From assembly GCA_002335425.1 (NCBI GenBank), contig DDCB01000017.1, positions 40,236 through 104,235 on the forward strand: 64,000 nucleotides of DNA, read 5' to 3'. A program made the translations under genes and the position numbers. The stretch is from Chthonomonas sp. UBA2017 (GTDB taxonomy: Bacteria > Armatimonadota > Fimbriimonadia > Fimbriimonadales > Fimbriimonadaceae). Positions 8,697-16,842 of the stretch are shown here, piece by piece (the stretch's first letter is position 1; every line of letters begins with the position of its first letter). The notes beneath the pieces are model-generated. The model searched no databases, had not been told where the DNA came from, and was given only the letters and a program-made list of their open reading frames with translations.

Positions 8697-9793
8697 CGAA
8701 AACTCTCGACGACCTGCCAGCCGAGAATTGCGCCGAAATACGCGAAGTTTCCGCCCCACAGCAGAACTTGACCCGGGCTCAAGGTCCCGGGTTGCCAGGC
8801 GGCCGCGAGGGCGAAGACGCCCGGAATGACCGCAACCGTCGCGAGGAGCTTGACCATCGACGGATGGGCCGCCCTCCGCATCCCCGCGAGGATCCCGAAT
8901 GCGAGCCCTGCTAGCCAAAAGTTGATTCCGGCGATGAGGCCCAGACTCCACGCCATCGAGAGACGAGGCTCGCCGAGAGGCGAGTGAAGGGCAGTCGGAT
9001 CGACTTGGTTCGCGACCGCCAGAGCCGCACCGAGTGCGATCCCGGAGACGATCAGGCCCATCAAGCATCCCAGCGTCAGGGTCGAGAGCGGCCCGAATTC
9101 GGGGAAAAGGGGAGGCTCTTGAGTTTTGGCGACATAGATGGCGCACGCGAGGGTCGCGAAGACGCCGGTCAAGATTGCGGCGGGGCTGGCCTGGGGTCGC
9201 CTTAGCGTGCCCATCGGCTCTTGGCGGGCTAAGATTCGGTGGACTTCGGCATGCTTGCGCGTGTACGTTGGGTTACGGGGGTCGAGCTGGATCGCATAGG
9301 AGTAGTGGCTCACAGCCTCGCGGAGCCGACCCCGATGGCGAGCGACATCCCCGAGCACCGAGTGCGGAAGAGCCTCTCGCGGTTGAGTTTGAACGAGTTT
9401 CTTGGCGAGCTTTTCGGCTTCGATCAAGAGGCCCTTTTGCGAAAGCTGGGTGAGCCGAAGAAGGTCAGAGGGTTGCTGGAAGGCAGAGCCGGTGGGGGGA
9501 CGTGGGGGCTTTTCATCTTGCGCTTGGGTGGGCGACGTTGGCGTTGAGGATGCCGACGGTCGCGCCGGAGGGCCCGCTCGTTCGAGTTCGAGAAGGCGGT
9601 CATAGCTCGCTCGGCGGACGGGGTCGGTCAGCACTTCGTACGCTTCTTGGACCCGGATAAAGCGGTCTTGGGCGTCGGGCGCGGAAGATCGATCGGGATG
9701 CACGAGCTTGACGAGGCGTCGATACGCGGCGCGAATGGCGCTTTCGTCGGCATCTGTTCCGACCCCCAGCTGCTCATAGTGGGTCGGCTTCAT
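8693..9793 (-). CDS. DnaJ-domain protein with TPR-like region and membrane segments
   Basis: A 366-residue protein. Residues 4-70 are a J domain with the HPD motif at 32-34, which stimulates Hsp70 ATPase. A Pro/Ser-rich linker follows, then a TPR-like helical region (about 120-200, with HSVLGDVARHRGRLREAVSHYSYAIQLDPRNP). The C-terminal part (about 210-366) has five hydrophobic helices. J domain plus TPR plus polytopic membrane region is an uncommon arrangement, so it probably recruits DnaK to the membrane. Its ATG overlaps the stop of the upstream GspF-like gene (ATGA), so it is the last gene of the folK operon. Confidence 0.82.
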   Translation of the reverse strand: MKPTHYEQLGVGTDADESAIRAAYRRLVKLVHPDRSSAPDAQDRFIRVQEAYEVLTDPVRRASYDRLLELERAGPPARPSASSTPTSPTQAQDEKPPRPPTGSAFQQPSDLLRLTQLSQKGLLIEAEKLAKKLVQTQPREALPHSVLGDVARHRGRLREAVSHYSYAIQLDPRNPTYTRKHAEVHRILARQEPMGTLRRPQASPAAILTGVFATLACAIYVAKTQEPPLFPEFGPLSTLTLGCLMGLIVSGIALGAALAVANQVDPTALHSPLGEPRLSMAWSLGLIAGINFWLAGLAFGILAGMRRAAHPSMVKLLATVAVIPGVFALAAAWQPGTLSPGQVLLWGGNFAYFGAILGWQVVESFR

Positions 9794-11082
9794 ATCGAGT
9801 TGGCGCGCTGGAACATCGAGTCGAAGTAGCCAGTGTAGAACCGGACAAGAATGAACAAAATGTAGCCGGCCACGACCAGAAGAGCCACCACTCCCAAGAT
9901 CAAGGCGACCTTGTTCGAGTTATGGAGCGCTTCCGCCTCATAGAACTCGCTGATCGAGGTCATCATCTCGTCCATGTTTCCGGTCGCCTCGCCCGTTCGT
10001 GCCATGTCCAGGACGATCGGATTAAAGGCACCGGTGGCGGCCATGGTTTCGTGGATCCCCTGACCATCTTCAAGACGGGGCACGGCCTGGTAGATCTTTC
10101 GTCGGAGCATCTCGTTGCCGCAGGCATCCGCGGCCAGCTTCATCGCCACCGGAATTCCAACCCCCGAGGTGTAGAGCGCGCCAAATGCCCGCCCGAATTT
10201 GGCCATGGCGAATTGGCGAACAATGCCCCGAATCCCCGGTAGATTCGACGTAAAGGTGTGCCACGCTAGTTGGAATTGGGGCCTGCGCAACCCGATCCGC
10301 AGCGCGATGAACCCTCCAGCCATCAAGATGACGAGAGGGATCCAGAGAGCTGGATTCTGAAGCGGGTGAGAGAGTCCGGCCCGCCCCGGCGCAACCGCCG
10401 CGATCACCGCATTGGCGGCAAAGATCACGACGAAGATCGAAGCGAATGTGATTTTCGGCCACAAGGTCGCTCGGCGCACCGCCATCCGGATGTCGAGATC
10501 TTGCTTGATATACTGCGCCACGAGCTGGAGGCTTCGATCGAGAAAGCCGCCTTGTTCGCCGACGTAGACCATGCTCAACACGATGGGGGAGAAGACCTCG
10601 GGATAGCGCGAAAGCCCCTGGGATAGGGGCCGGCCCTCCATCGCATGGACCTTCAGTTCGCGGATGATCGCGCGCAATTTCGGGCTTTGAGTCTGGGTGC
10701 TCAGCGTGTCGAGGGATTGAACCAGGGCGACCCCAGCTTTGAGCATCGTCGCGAGTTGCTGGAAGAAGAACTGAAGCTGGGCGAGGCCGACTTGGCCGAC
10801 GATGGGGCCATAGACGTCCGTGGCGAACCGGCTTCTGGACTTCAGGAGCGGGTCTTCGCTCGCAGAAGTGGCGGCTGATGGAGCTGGAGTGGAGGTGCGG
10901 GCGGGCGGAACCTCCATCGGCGCACCCATCGGCGCCCCAGGGCCAGCGGCCAGCCGGAGCGACTGGAGCGAAAGACCCTGGCGGGCCAGCTCTTGTGCGA
11001 CCGCGTCCATGCTGGTCCCGTTGGCGACTCCTCGTCGCAAGACCCCGGCCGCGTCCGTCGCTTGGTATTCGAAAATCGGCAT
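9790..11082 (-). CDS. Type II secretion/type IV pilus platform protein (GspF/PilC family), paralogue 1
   Basis: A 430-residue inner-membrane protein. An N-terminal domain (1-42, MPIFEYQATDAAGVLRRG) of the PilC/GspF type is followed by a Pro/Ala/Ser linker (about 43-85) and two helical-bundle F domains (about 105-235 and 310-425). These contain the family patterns MLKAGVALVQSLDTL, VLSMVYVGEQGGFLD and VLDMARTGEATGNMDEM. Three hydrophobic helices follow the usual topology. The family anchors the assembly ATPase under the pilus or pseudopilus. No ATPase, pilin or secretin gene is next to it. It lies 57 nt after paralogue 2. Confidence 0.9.
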   Translation of the reverse strand: MPIFEYQATDAAGVLRRGVANGTSMDAVAQELARQGLSLQSLRLAAGPGAPMGAPMEVPPARTSTPAPSAATSASEDPLLKSRSRFATDVYGPIVGQVGLAQLQFFFQQLATMLKAGVALVQSLDTLSTQTQSPKLRAIIRELKVHAMEGRPLSQGLSRYPEVFSPIVLSMVYVGEQGGFLDRSLQLVAQYIKQDLDIRMAVRRATLWPKITFASIFVVIFAANAVIAAVAPGRAGLSHPLQNPALWIPLVILMAGGFIALRIGLRRPQFQLAWHTFTSNLPGIRGIVRQFAMAKFGRAFGALYTSGVGIPVAMKLAADACGNEMLRRKIYQAVPRLEDGQGIHETMAATGAFNPIVLDMARTGEATGNMDEMMTSISEFYEAEALHNSNKVALILGVVALLVVAGYILFILVRFYTGYFDSMFQRANSI

Positions 11083-11139
11083 GCTTGGCTCTTATTCTAC
11101 GGAGATTCGGAAAGAATCAGAAGGCTGGAGGAACGGGTC

Positions 11140-12546
11140 TTATGGATTTGGAAAGAGTCGAGGGTCCGAGGCCGGACGATATTCAGGATCGGTGACTCTG
11201 GCGGGATCGAAGATGTCCATCGCCTTGTGAGCATATTCGGTATAGAAAAACATGAAGCCTGCACACGACAGCAGGATGATCAAGAAGATCGAGCTGATCG
11301 ACCCCGAAACCCGCATGCGGGTCATGATGGAGCTCCGCTCGGTGGCGAGGCTGCCATGGACCTCATCCAGGGCCGCGGGAACGGTGCCGGTGAACTCGCC
11401 CGTTTGGATGAGCGAGATGAATTCGGGGCGGACCGCGCCGCTCTCGCCCAAGGCTTGGCCGAGGGTCGCCCGCTCGTGGAGTCGACGCCCGACCTCAGAG
11501 TATCGGTCGGCATAGATTTCGTTCGGGACCGATTCGGCGGCGAGGGACCAGGCCGAAGACGGCGGAAGGCCGCTACGGGTCAGGCGCGTGAGCGACCAGA
11601 TCAAGCTCTCGGCGTTTTCGGCCCGGGCCATCGACCGAGTGTGCCAGATCCAGCTCCCGAGTCGATGCCGCCATCGGCGTAGCCGATACCCATGCCAGAC
11701 TTTCATCCCGACGGTGAAGGTCAGCACCAAGACGAGAATGAAGAGCCCGAGACCGCTGATCATCTCGAGGCCGATGGACTTTCGAAAGACCGCGAGATAG
11801 TCGCCCTGAAACCCTCCGGCAATCCCCTCGAACAGCGCGCCAAAGCTTCGACCCAATAACAAAAAGAGAGGGACCCCGACGATGGCTTGGCTCAGGAACA
11901 AGAAGATCCAGAAGAAGAAGCGCGACGCGATGTGGGCTTGACGGCATCGCTCTGCGATCTGATGGAGCGCTTCGGGCAACACGCCTGCAACTTCGCCAAC
12001 CCGAGTCATGCCGACGTCCCCTCGGTGAAACAAGTCCGGAAATCTCTCGAACTGACTGCTGAGTGATTGGCCTTCCGCGACGACGGGAGCGGCCAGGCGA
12101 CAGAACTGCTGGAACCCAGAATGGTGAAACTGATGCCCGAGCCGGTTTAACGCATCGTGAGGCGAGATTCCGGCCTGAACCATCTTTCCCAGCTGCGAGA
12201 AGAAGAGCCACCGGTCTCGGTGGCGGGCGGTCTTGTGGCGGTAATTTGGCTTCGCCGGTGCTGTTCTGGGTGTCGAGGCCGGGGCCGGGGACGGGGACGG
12301 GGACGGCGCAGGCACGGCCTGCCGGGGCGCGACTGGCTGGGGCCTGGGCTGAGGTTTTGGCTGCGGTCTCGGTGGGGCGGGAGCTTGGGCTGGGGATTGA
12401 ACCCGCACGTCGTCGGCTCGGAGGGTCTTGACTCGGAGCCCTTGGCTGGCCAATTGCCGCATCGCCTCCTGAGCGGACGCGGCATCAATGACGCCGCTGC
12501 GAGGGGCGCCACCACCGTCTTGCGCTTCAAAACGAAATTGGGGCAT
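11140..12546 (-). CDS. Type II secretion/type IV pilus platform protein (GspF/PilC family), paralogue 2
   Basis: A 468-residue protein with the same plan as its downstream neighbour: an N-terminal GspF domain (MPQFRFEAQDGGGAPRSGV), then a long linker (about residues 48-105) dominated by Pro, Gln, Ala and Ser, then two F domains with three membrane helices. In the first F domain the motif reads QLGKMVQAGISPHDALNRL and in the second LIQTGEFTGTVPAAL. The first 20 nt overlap the end of folK, so it is translated from the same message. Sequence differs clearly from the neighbouring paralogue, so this is an old duplication. Confidence 0.88.
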   Translation of the reverse strand: MPQFRFEAQDGGGAPRSGVIDAASAQEAMRQLASQGLRVKTLRADDVRVQSPAQAPAPPRPQPKPQPRPQPVAPRQAVPAPSPSPSPAPASTPRTAPAKPNYRHKTARHRDRWLFFSQLGKMVQAGISPHDALNRLGHQFHHSGFQQFCRLAAPVVAEGQSLSSQFERFPDLFHRGDVGMTRVGEVAGVLPEALHQIAERCRQAHIASRFFFWIFLFLSQAIVGVPLFLLLGRSFGALFEGIAGGFQGDYLAVFRKSIGLEMISGLGLFILVLVLTFTVGMKVWHGYRLRRWRHRLGSWIWHTRSMARAENAESLIWSLTRLTRSGLPPSSAWSLAAESVPNEIYADRYSEVGRRLHERATLGQALGESGAVRPEFISLIQTGEFTGTVPAALDEVHGSLATERSSIMTRMRVSGSISSIFLIILLSCAGFMFFYTEYAHKAMDIFDPARVTDPEYRPASDPRLFPNP

Positions 12547-13045
12547 GAGTCAGTCGTCGGATCGCTTGGGCCTGGATGTCGGGCTGAGCCAGAAGGTCGT
12601 TCACGGTTCCTTGGCCAGGTATCCACAAAGACGGGTCAAGGTCGGCCAAAGGGTCGAGAACAAACCGCCGTTCGGAGATACGTGGATGAGGGACCTGGAC
12701 GGCATGAAGCTGGCCAAGGGAATGATTGAAGCTGTACTGCCACTCGCCATGCAAAAGAAGGTCGATGTCGAGCTCTCGGGGGCCATTTCTCTGCCTCGGA
12801 ATGCGCCCCAATTGTTGTTCGAGTTCCTTGCACTTTTGGACCAATGCCACGGGAGAATCCTCAGAGAATCCTTCGATGACAAGATTCAAAAAAAACGGTT
12901 GTTGGGTGATATAGAGCGGTTGAGTTTCGTAGAAAAAGCTACAGCGAGTCAGGCGCACGTATCGGGACATCTCTTCAAGAGCTTGAATGAGAATCGCCTG
13001 CGAATCGCCTTGATTTGAACCGAGTCCGAAGAAGCACTTTGGCAT
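12527..13045 (-). CDS. folK: 2-amino-4-hydroxy-6-hydroxymethyldihydropteridine pyrophosphokinase
   Basis: A 172-residue HPPK enzyme that transfers pyrophosphate from ATP to 6-hydroxymethyl-dihydropterin in folate synthesis. Signatures are GLGSNQGD near the N-terminus, FFYETQPLY, FLNLVIEG and RNGPRELDIDLLLHG (about residues 85-99), which holds the metal-binding aspartates, followed by PHPRISERRFVLDPLADL. It is the first gene of a minus-strand operon continuing into two GspF-like genes and a DnaJ-domain gene. No other folate gene is adjacent. Confidence 0.94.
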   Translation of the reverse strand: MPKCFFGLGSNQGDSQAILIQALEEMSRYVRLTRCSFFYETQPLYITQQPFFLNLVIEGFSEDSPVALVQKCKELEQQLGRIPRQRNGPRELDIDLLLHGEWQYSFNHSLGQLHAVQVPHPRISERRFVLDPLADLDPSLWIPGQGTVNDLLAQPDIQAQAIRRLTHAPISF

Positions 13046-13206
13046 GGATCGACGTTGTAACTAAAGTTAACCTGAAGTTGAAGGAGAATTGGAGCGCAAA
13101 TGTGTGACAGAAAGATCGCCAGGATTCGCGTCTTAACCTTGAATTCTCAACGCTCGGTCGCGTAATCTACAGAAAGCTTGCATTAGCAATTGTTGGAACC
13201 CTAATT

Positions 13207-13743
13207 ATGAGTGCCTTAGCCGCCTATCGAAAACTAGCCCCCTTCACCGCCGACGAGCTCGTCGAAGCGATCAATAAAGTCCTCGCCGTTCGAGGCAAGC
13301 CCGATTTCGCCAAGCGGACGCTCCGCTTCTACATCGCCCAGCGGGTCGCTTCGCCTCCTTTGGGGAGCGCCAAGTTCGCGCGATATGGCTACGAGCATTT
13401 CCTTTGCATTCTGGCAGCTCGGGCTCTGCGCGACCAAGGCATGAAGATCGACCGGATCGTCGTCGAAGTCGATGAGATCAAGCGAGGACGCACCGACCGC
13501 ATGGAGAAGATGGTGGAAGAGTGGCTCGCTCAAGAGCGACCGTTTGCAGGTACGAGCTATGTGAAGGAAGTTGTCGCAGCCTACACGACCGACCCGGGCC
13601 GAGACAGCTCCGGCATCGGCGTGGCCGTCCAGCGAATCCCCCTCACCAAGAACTGCTTCTTGGAGATCTTCTCCGATTCCGACCCGAAGAAAGAGCTGAC
13701 CCAAGCGGCGAAAGAGCTCGAAAAATTGCTGAATTCGCTGTAA
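13207..13743 (+). CDS. MerR-like HTH transcriptional regulator
   Basis: A 178-residue protein. The N-terminal half resembles a MerR-type winged helix: a helix pair (TADELVEAINKVLAVRG), then TLRFYIAQRVASPP, which matches the TIRYYxxxGLLxPP core, then FARYGYEHFLCILAARALRDQGMKIDRI. The C-terminal part has an amphipathic helix and a possible sensing region, without the cysteine pattern of metal sensors. It is monocistronic, preceded by a 161-nt gap after the divergent folK and followed by a rho-independent terminator. The signal it senses is unknown. Confidence 0.72.
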   Translation: MSALAAYRKLAPFTADELVEAINKVLAVRGKPDFAKRTLRFYIAQRVASPPLGSAKFARYGYEHFLCILAARALRDQGMKIDRIVVEVDEIKRGRTDRMEKMVEEWLAQERPFAGTSYVKEVVAAYTTDPGRDSSGIGVAVQRIPLTKNCFLEIFSDSDPKKELTQAAKELEKLLNSL

Positions 13744-13767
13744 GGCGAACCGAAGGTGGAGGCCCAC

Positions 13768-13801
13768 GCCCTGCTCAAGACCTCTTGAGTAGGGCTTTTT
13801 T
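13768..13801 (+). terminator. Rho-independent terminator of the MerR-like gene
   Basis: A 13-bp stem (GCCCTGCTCAAGA with TCTTGAGTAGGGC, one G-T pair) with a short loop, followed directly by six T residues. It lies 25 nt after the stop codon. Confidence 0.9.
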
Positions 13802-13812
13802 GTGGGTGAAAA

Positions 13813-13889
13813 TGGGGCGGATAATGGGTCTTGAACCCACGACCTCCTGTGCCACAGACAGGCGCTCTAACCCCTGAGCTATATCCGCC
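13813..13889 (-). tRNA. tRNA-His (anticodon GTG)
   Basis: Folds as a full cloverleaf on the minus strand: acceptor GCGGATA/TATCCGC, D-arm GCTC/GAGC, anticodon stem CCTGT/ACAGG with loop CTGTGGC, T-arm GTGGG/CCCAT with loop TTCAAGA. The anticodon is GTG. The extra G at -1 opposite discriminator C73, a hallmark of tRNA-His, is encoded, as is the 3' CCA. Confidence 0.97.
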
Positions 13890-13948
13890 GCGCTGGCTCC
13901 ATTATATCGCCTCGGCCCAAATCCACGCAAACTCCGACCCAGGACCGC

Positions 13949-13954
13949 TAAAAT
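13949..13954 (+). promoter_or_regulatory. -10-like hexamer TAAAAT, leaderless position
   Basis: TAAAAT lies 6 nt before ATG 13961, so transcription would start at or next to the start codon. No Shine-Dalgarno sequence is present. Confidence 0.6.
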
Positions 13955-13960
13955 AGGGGC

Positions 13961-15235
13961 ATGAGAGCGAGAAACTGGATCCTGACCCTTCTTCTCACTT
14001 TAGCCGCGTTCGCCGGAAGCTCTGCGCAAGACTTTTCCGGCACCCATACCGGCGAGCAGTCCAGCGTCGAGCCGGGCGAGCGCTACACGCTGGTTCGGAC
14101 TCTTCGCATCGACCGCAATGGAAACGCCGAGTTAACCAGCCAATATCGAGGCGATCGCCCGAGCGTTACCAAACGCGCGGTGGAAGCCTTTGGATGGCTT
14201 TTGGGAGACATCGCTCGAGAGAGCCTGATTCGACACCGAGGAACCTGGCGCGAAGATCGAGGCCGACTGCGGCTTTCGCTTCGGAGCATCCAAGCCGGAT
14301 CGCAAACCTATTCGACCAACTCGGAGTTCCTGTTCGAGATTCAGCGGTCTCAGCTGGTTGCCGTGGACCAGGACCGCGAGCACTACGGTCAGCAAAACCT
14401 TCGACTGAACTTTTCCGGTTCGGGCGGAGGCCAGTCCGGGTCAGTGGTCGGCACCTATGAGGTGCGACAAGACAGCCGGGATCGGGCCAACGAGTTCACC
14501 CTCATTCGAACTCTCAGACTCGAATCCAACGGGACCGCGTCCGTCGAATGGTGGTACCAAGGTGACGAACCCAACGTCAGCCGAAACAACCTTCGACTTT
14601 ACGGCGAGATTTTGGCCGACATGACCCCGGTCCGGCGAATCACCCACTCTGGTCGCTGGAGCCAGAACCGAAACGAAATCCGGATCGACCTCGATAGGCT
14701 CGGGAGTCGTGACCGCGTCAGCTCGACGCTTCGGTTCGACCTGCGCGGACGGGACCTCGTCTTCGACTCGTGGGATCGCGAGAACTATGGCTCCGAAAGA
14801 TTGACCTTCCGGCCTGGCAGCTCGGGTGGATCGGGCGGTCGACCTCCTACGGACGCTTGGTCTCCGGTTGAAGGCACCTACACGATGAATTTCACCCTAG
14901 AATCGACGGCGGAGATCACGAGGACGCTGATCCTGCGGAGCGGCGGCCAAGCGGTTCTGGAGACCGAGTACCCGTCGAATCGCCGGACCCAGGTCACCCC
15001 GACCGACCAACGAAAGTTTGGCGAACCGATCTTGCGACTTGGTACCCAAAGGGTCTTCGTGATGGAAGGATCGTGGACTCGGTCGGGGAACCAAGTGACG
15101 GTCAATTTCACCCGGTTAGATGGAACCGGCTATCGAGCCACCATGCGGCTGGAATCCCGAGATGGGTCGATTTTCGCCGTGAGTGCCGATTCGAAGGCGT
15201 TTGGCACGACGCTGATCAAGTTCCGGCGACGATAA
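13961..15235 (+). CDS. Secreted protein with three homologous beta-rich repeats
   Basis: A 424-residue protein with a clear signal peptide (MRARNWILTLLLTLAAFAGSSAQ). The mature part holds three related units of roughly 120-135 residues, starting near residues 26, 163 and 303. Each runs: G-T-Y/H-T, TLxRTLxxxxxGxAxxxxxYxGDxP, a helix-like stretch with FG or YG, xxxGxW, and an end such as REHYGQQNLRLNF or RENYGSERLTF. The third unit is the most diverged. I do not recognise a named family; small lipocalin-like or META-like barrels are possible folds. Monocistronic, with a likely leaderless promoter. Confidence 0.75.
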   Translation: MRARNWILTLLLTLAAFAGSSAQDFSGTHTGEQSSVEPGERYTLVRTLRIDRNGNAELTSQYRGDRPSVTKRAVEAFGWLLGDIARESLIRHRGTWREDRGRLRLSLRSIQAGSQTYSTNSEFLFEIQRSQLVAVDQDREHYGQQNLRLNFSGSGGGQSGSVVGTYEVRQDSRDRANEFTLIRTLRLESNGTASVEWWYQGDEPNVSRNNLRLYGEILADMTPVRRITHSGRWSQNRNEIRIDLDRLGSRDRVSSTLRFDLRGRDLVFDSWDRENYGSERLTFRPGSSGGSGGRPPTDAWSPVEGTYTMNFTLESTAEITRTLILRSGGQAVLETEYPSNRRTQVTPTDQRKFGEPILRLGTQRVFVMEGSWTRSGNQVTVNFTRLDGTGYRATMRLESRDGSIFAVSADSKAFGTTLIKFRRR

Positions 15236-15255
15236 AAGACCGCTCGCGGACCTGA

Positions 15256-15292
15256 AAGGGCTTTGTCACCTCCCTGGGGTGGCGAGGCCCTT
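15256..15292 (+). terminator. Possible terminator hairpin after the repeat protein
   Basis: An interrupted stem AAGGGC...GCCCTT with an inner CACC/GGTG pair, 20 nt after the stop codon. The T-run (ATTTT) is a few bases downstream and short, so function is uncertain. The rest of the 264-nt gap up to 15499 shows only a short GGGGG-AAT-CCCCC hairpin at 15476-15488, next to the ribosome site of the following gene. Confidence 0.4.
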
Positions 15293-15499
15293 CGGCATTT
15301 TGGAACTCTGACTTAACCTGTCAAAACCGCTTGATCTTGACCGAACTCTGCGAATGGTACGAGCGGTCCTCGGCCGAAAACGCGGCACCTAGCCTTCGCA
15401 ACCGCCCTCAGCAACCAGGCTTCAAGAACTTTCAGCATCCCCTGAAGTTTGCTGGGCAGATGCCAAGAATAATGCGGGGGAATCCCCCCGGAGCAGTCG

Positions 15500-16315
15500 A
15501 TGTACGAAAAGTATTGGGGCCTTAACGAACCGCCTTTCACACTCACGCCCGACCCGCGCTTTCTCTATATGAGCAAAGCCCACGAGGACGCGCTGATGAT
15601 GATGCTCTATGCTGTGACCCGAAACAAAGGGGCGGCCATGTTGAGCGGCGACATCGGCCTCGGCAAAACCACCATCAGCCGAAAGCTGATTGAGCTTTTG
15701 GATCCAGTCACGAACCGGATTGTTCTCATCGTCAATCCGATCCTAACGCCGACTCAGATGTTGCAAGAAATTTTGCACCAGTTAGAGATCACCGCCACTT
15801 CGCGAAATCGACAAGTGCTCGTCCAAGACCTGCACAAGCACTTGCTCAATCTTTACGATAAAGGGCGTCGATGCATCTTGATGATTGACGAGGCTCATTT
15901 GATTCGCTCGAGTCAGACCTTTGAGGAGCTTCGACTTTTGCTAAACTGCCAAATGAACGACCAATTCCTCATCAGTCTGGTCCTTTTGGGGCAGACCGAA
16001 CTCCGAGCCAAAGTTTCCAAAGTCCCTGCGCTCGAACAGCGACTTGCCGTTCGACACACTTTGAAGCCCTTAGACGCTCAAGAGACCGGTGAAATGATCG
16101 AGCATCGTCTGCGCGTTGCGGGCTTTACCGGCGAGAAGAGTCCCTTCACTCCGGACGCCATTTATCAACTTCATAAATTCACAAAGGGCACTCCTCGGCT
16201 TTCAAGTCAGATCGCTGATAACGCCCTCATGGTCGGCATGGCCAAAGAAGCGAAGATTATTGATGCCTACTTAATGCATGACGTGATCACAGAATACACC
16301 GGAGGGGCGCAATGA
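15500..16315 (+). CDS. ExeA/MshM-like AAA+ ATPase of the pilus operon
   Basis: A 271-residue ATPase. The N-terminus MYEKYWGLNEPPFTLTPDPRFLYMSKAHEDAL is typical of the ExeA/GspA family; Walker A is GDIGLGKTT (about residues 50-58) and Walker B is CILMIDEAH (about 130-138). ExeA proteins help place secretins in the envelope, and this one lacks the C-terminal peptidoglycan-binding and membrane domains of full-length ExeA. GGAG (15490-15493) is 6 nt before the ATG and touches a small GC hairpin that could limit translation. It is the first gene of the operon and its stop overlaps the next start. Confidence 0.88.
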   Translation: MYEKYWGLNEPPFTLTPDPRFLYMSKAHEDALMMMLYAVTRNKGAAMLSGDIGLGKTTISRKLIELLDPVTNRIVLIVNPILTPTQMLQEILHQLEITATSRNRQVLVQDLHKHLLNLYDKGRRCILMIDEAHLIRSSQTFEELRLLLNCQMNDQFLISLVLLGQTELRAKVSKVPALEQRLAVRHTLKPLDAQETGEMIEHRLRVAGFTGEKSPFTPDAIYQLHKFTKGTPRLSSQIADNALMVGMAKEAKIIDAYLMHDVITEYTGGAQ

Positions 16316-16842
16316 ACCTAGCCGATGCGATCCGGCGAGCCTCACAAGAAGCCGGTCAACCTCTCGTCCCGGAAACAGCCCCGACAACGGTGATTCTTGC
16401 CGAATCGGGACCGTCCGAAATCGAGCCAACCTCTGCTCAAACTTCGAAGATGACCCCAGAGTCAAACCTGGAAGAGTTGGCAAACTTTGCTCCCGAATTT
16501 CCCGAGGTAGAAATGAATCCTTTAGACCCGATGTCGCAGGCCCCGCTTCCCGTCAGCCCGATGGTGACATCAGGAACGGCGGTCCGCCTGGAACTCTTTC
16601 TCAGCCCCGATCAGCTGACGACGGTCCTTCGCGCCGTCATGGAGGGCCAGCACAACGTTCTGACGCTTCGAGAGGCTGCGAGCTATCTGCGAATCCCGAC
16701 CAAGACGCTGGAAAGCATGGCGAGCGAAGGCCAAGTTCCTGGATTCCAGATTGACGGTCGATGGCGATTTGCCAAGCCTGCATTAGACGAATGGATGGCC
16801 CTGCGCGCGATGAGCCCGGAGGAAGGAGCCCATGCCGCTTAA
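16312..16842 (+). CDS. Excisionase-type HTH domain protein in the pilus operon
   Basis: A 176-residue protein. The first ~105 residues are low-complexity, acidic and proline-rich. Residues about 115-170 form a MerR/excisionase-type winged helix (VLTLREAASYLRIPTKTLESMASEGQVPGFQIDGRWRFAKPALDEWM), as found in HTH_17 proteins. It starts within the end of the ExeA-like gene (ATGA) and overlaps pilM by 11 nt, so it is made with the pilus assembly proteins. It could regulate this operon or act as a small DNA- or protein-binding adaptor; neither is shown. Confidence 0.8.
   Translation: MNLADAIRRASQEAGQPLVPETAPTTVILAESGPSEIEPTSAQTSKMTPESNLEELANFAPEFPEVEMNPLDPMSQAPLPVSPMVTSGTAVRLELFLSPDQLTTVLRAVMEGQHNVLTLREAASYLRIPTKTLESMASEGQVPGFQIDGRWRFAKPALDEWMALRAMSPEEGAHAA

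Noticed and set aside
13046..13206. A promoter and operator for the MerR-like gene (TTAAC-type inverted sequences)
   Set aside because: TTGAAT with TAATCT has a weak -10 and 18-nt spacer; I could not support a specific site.
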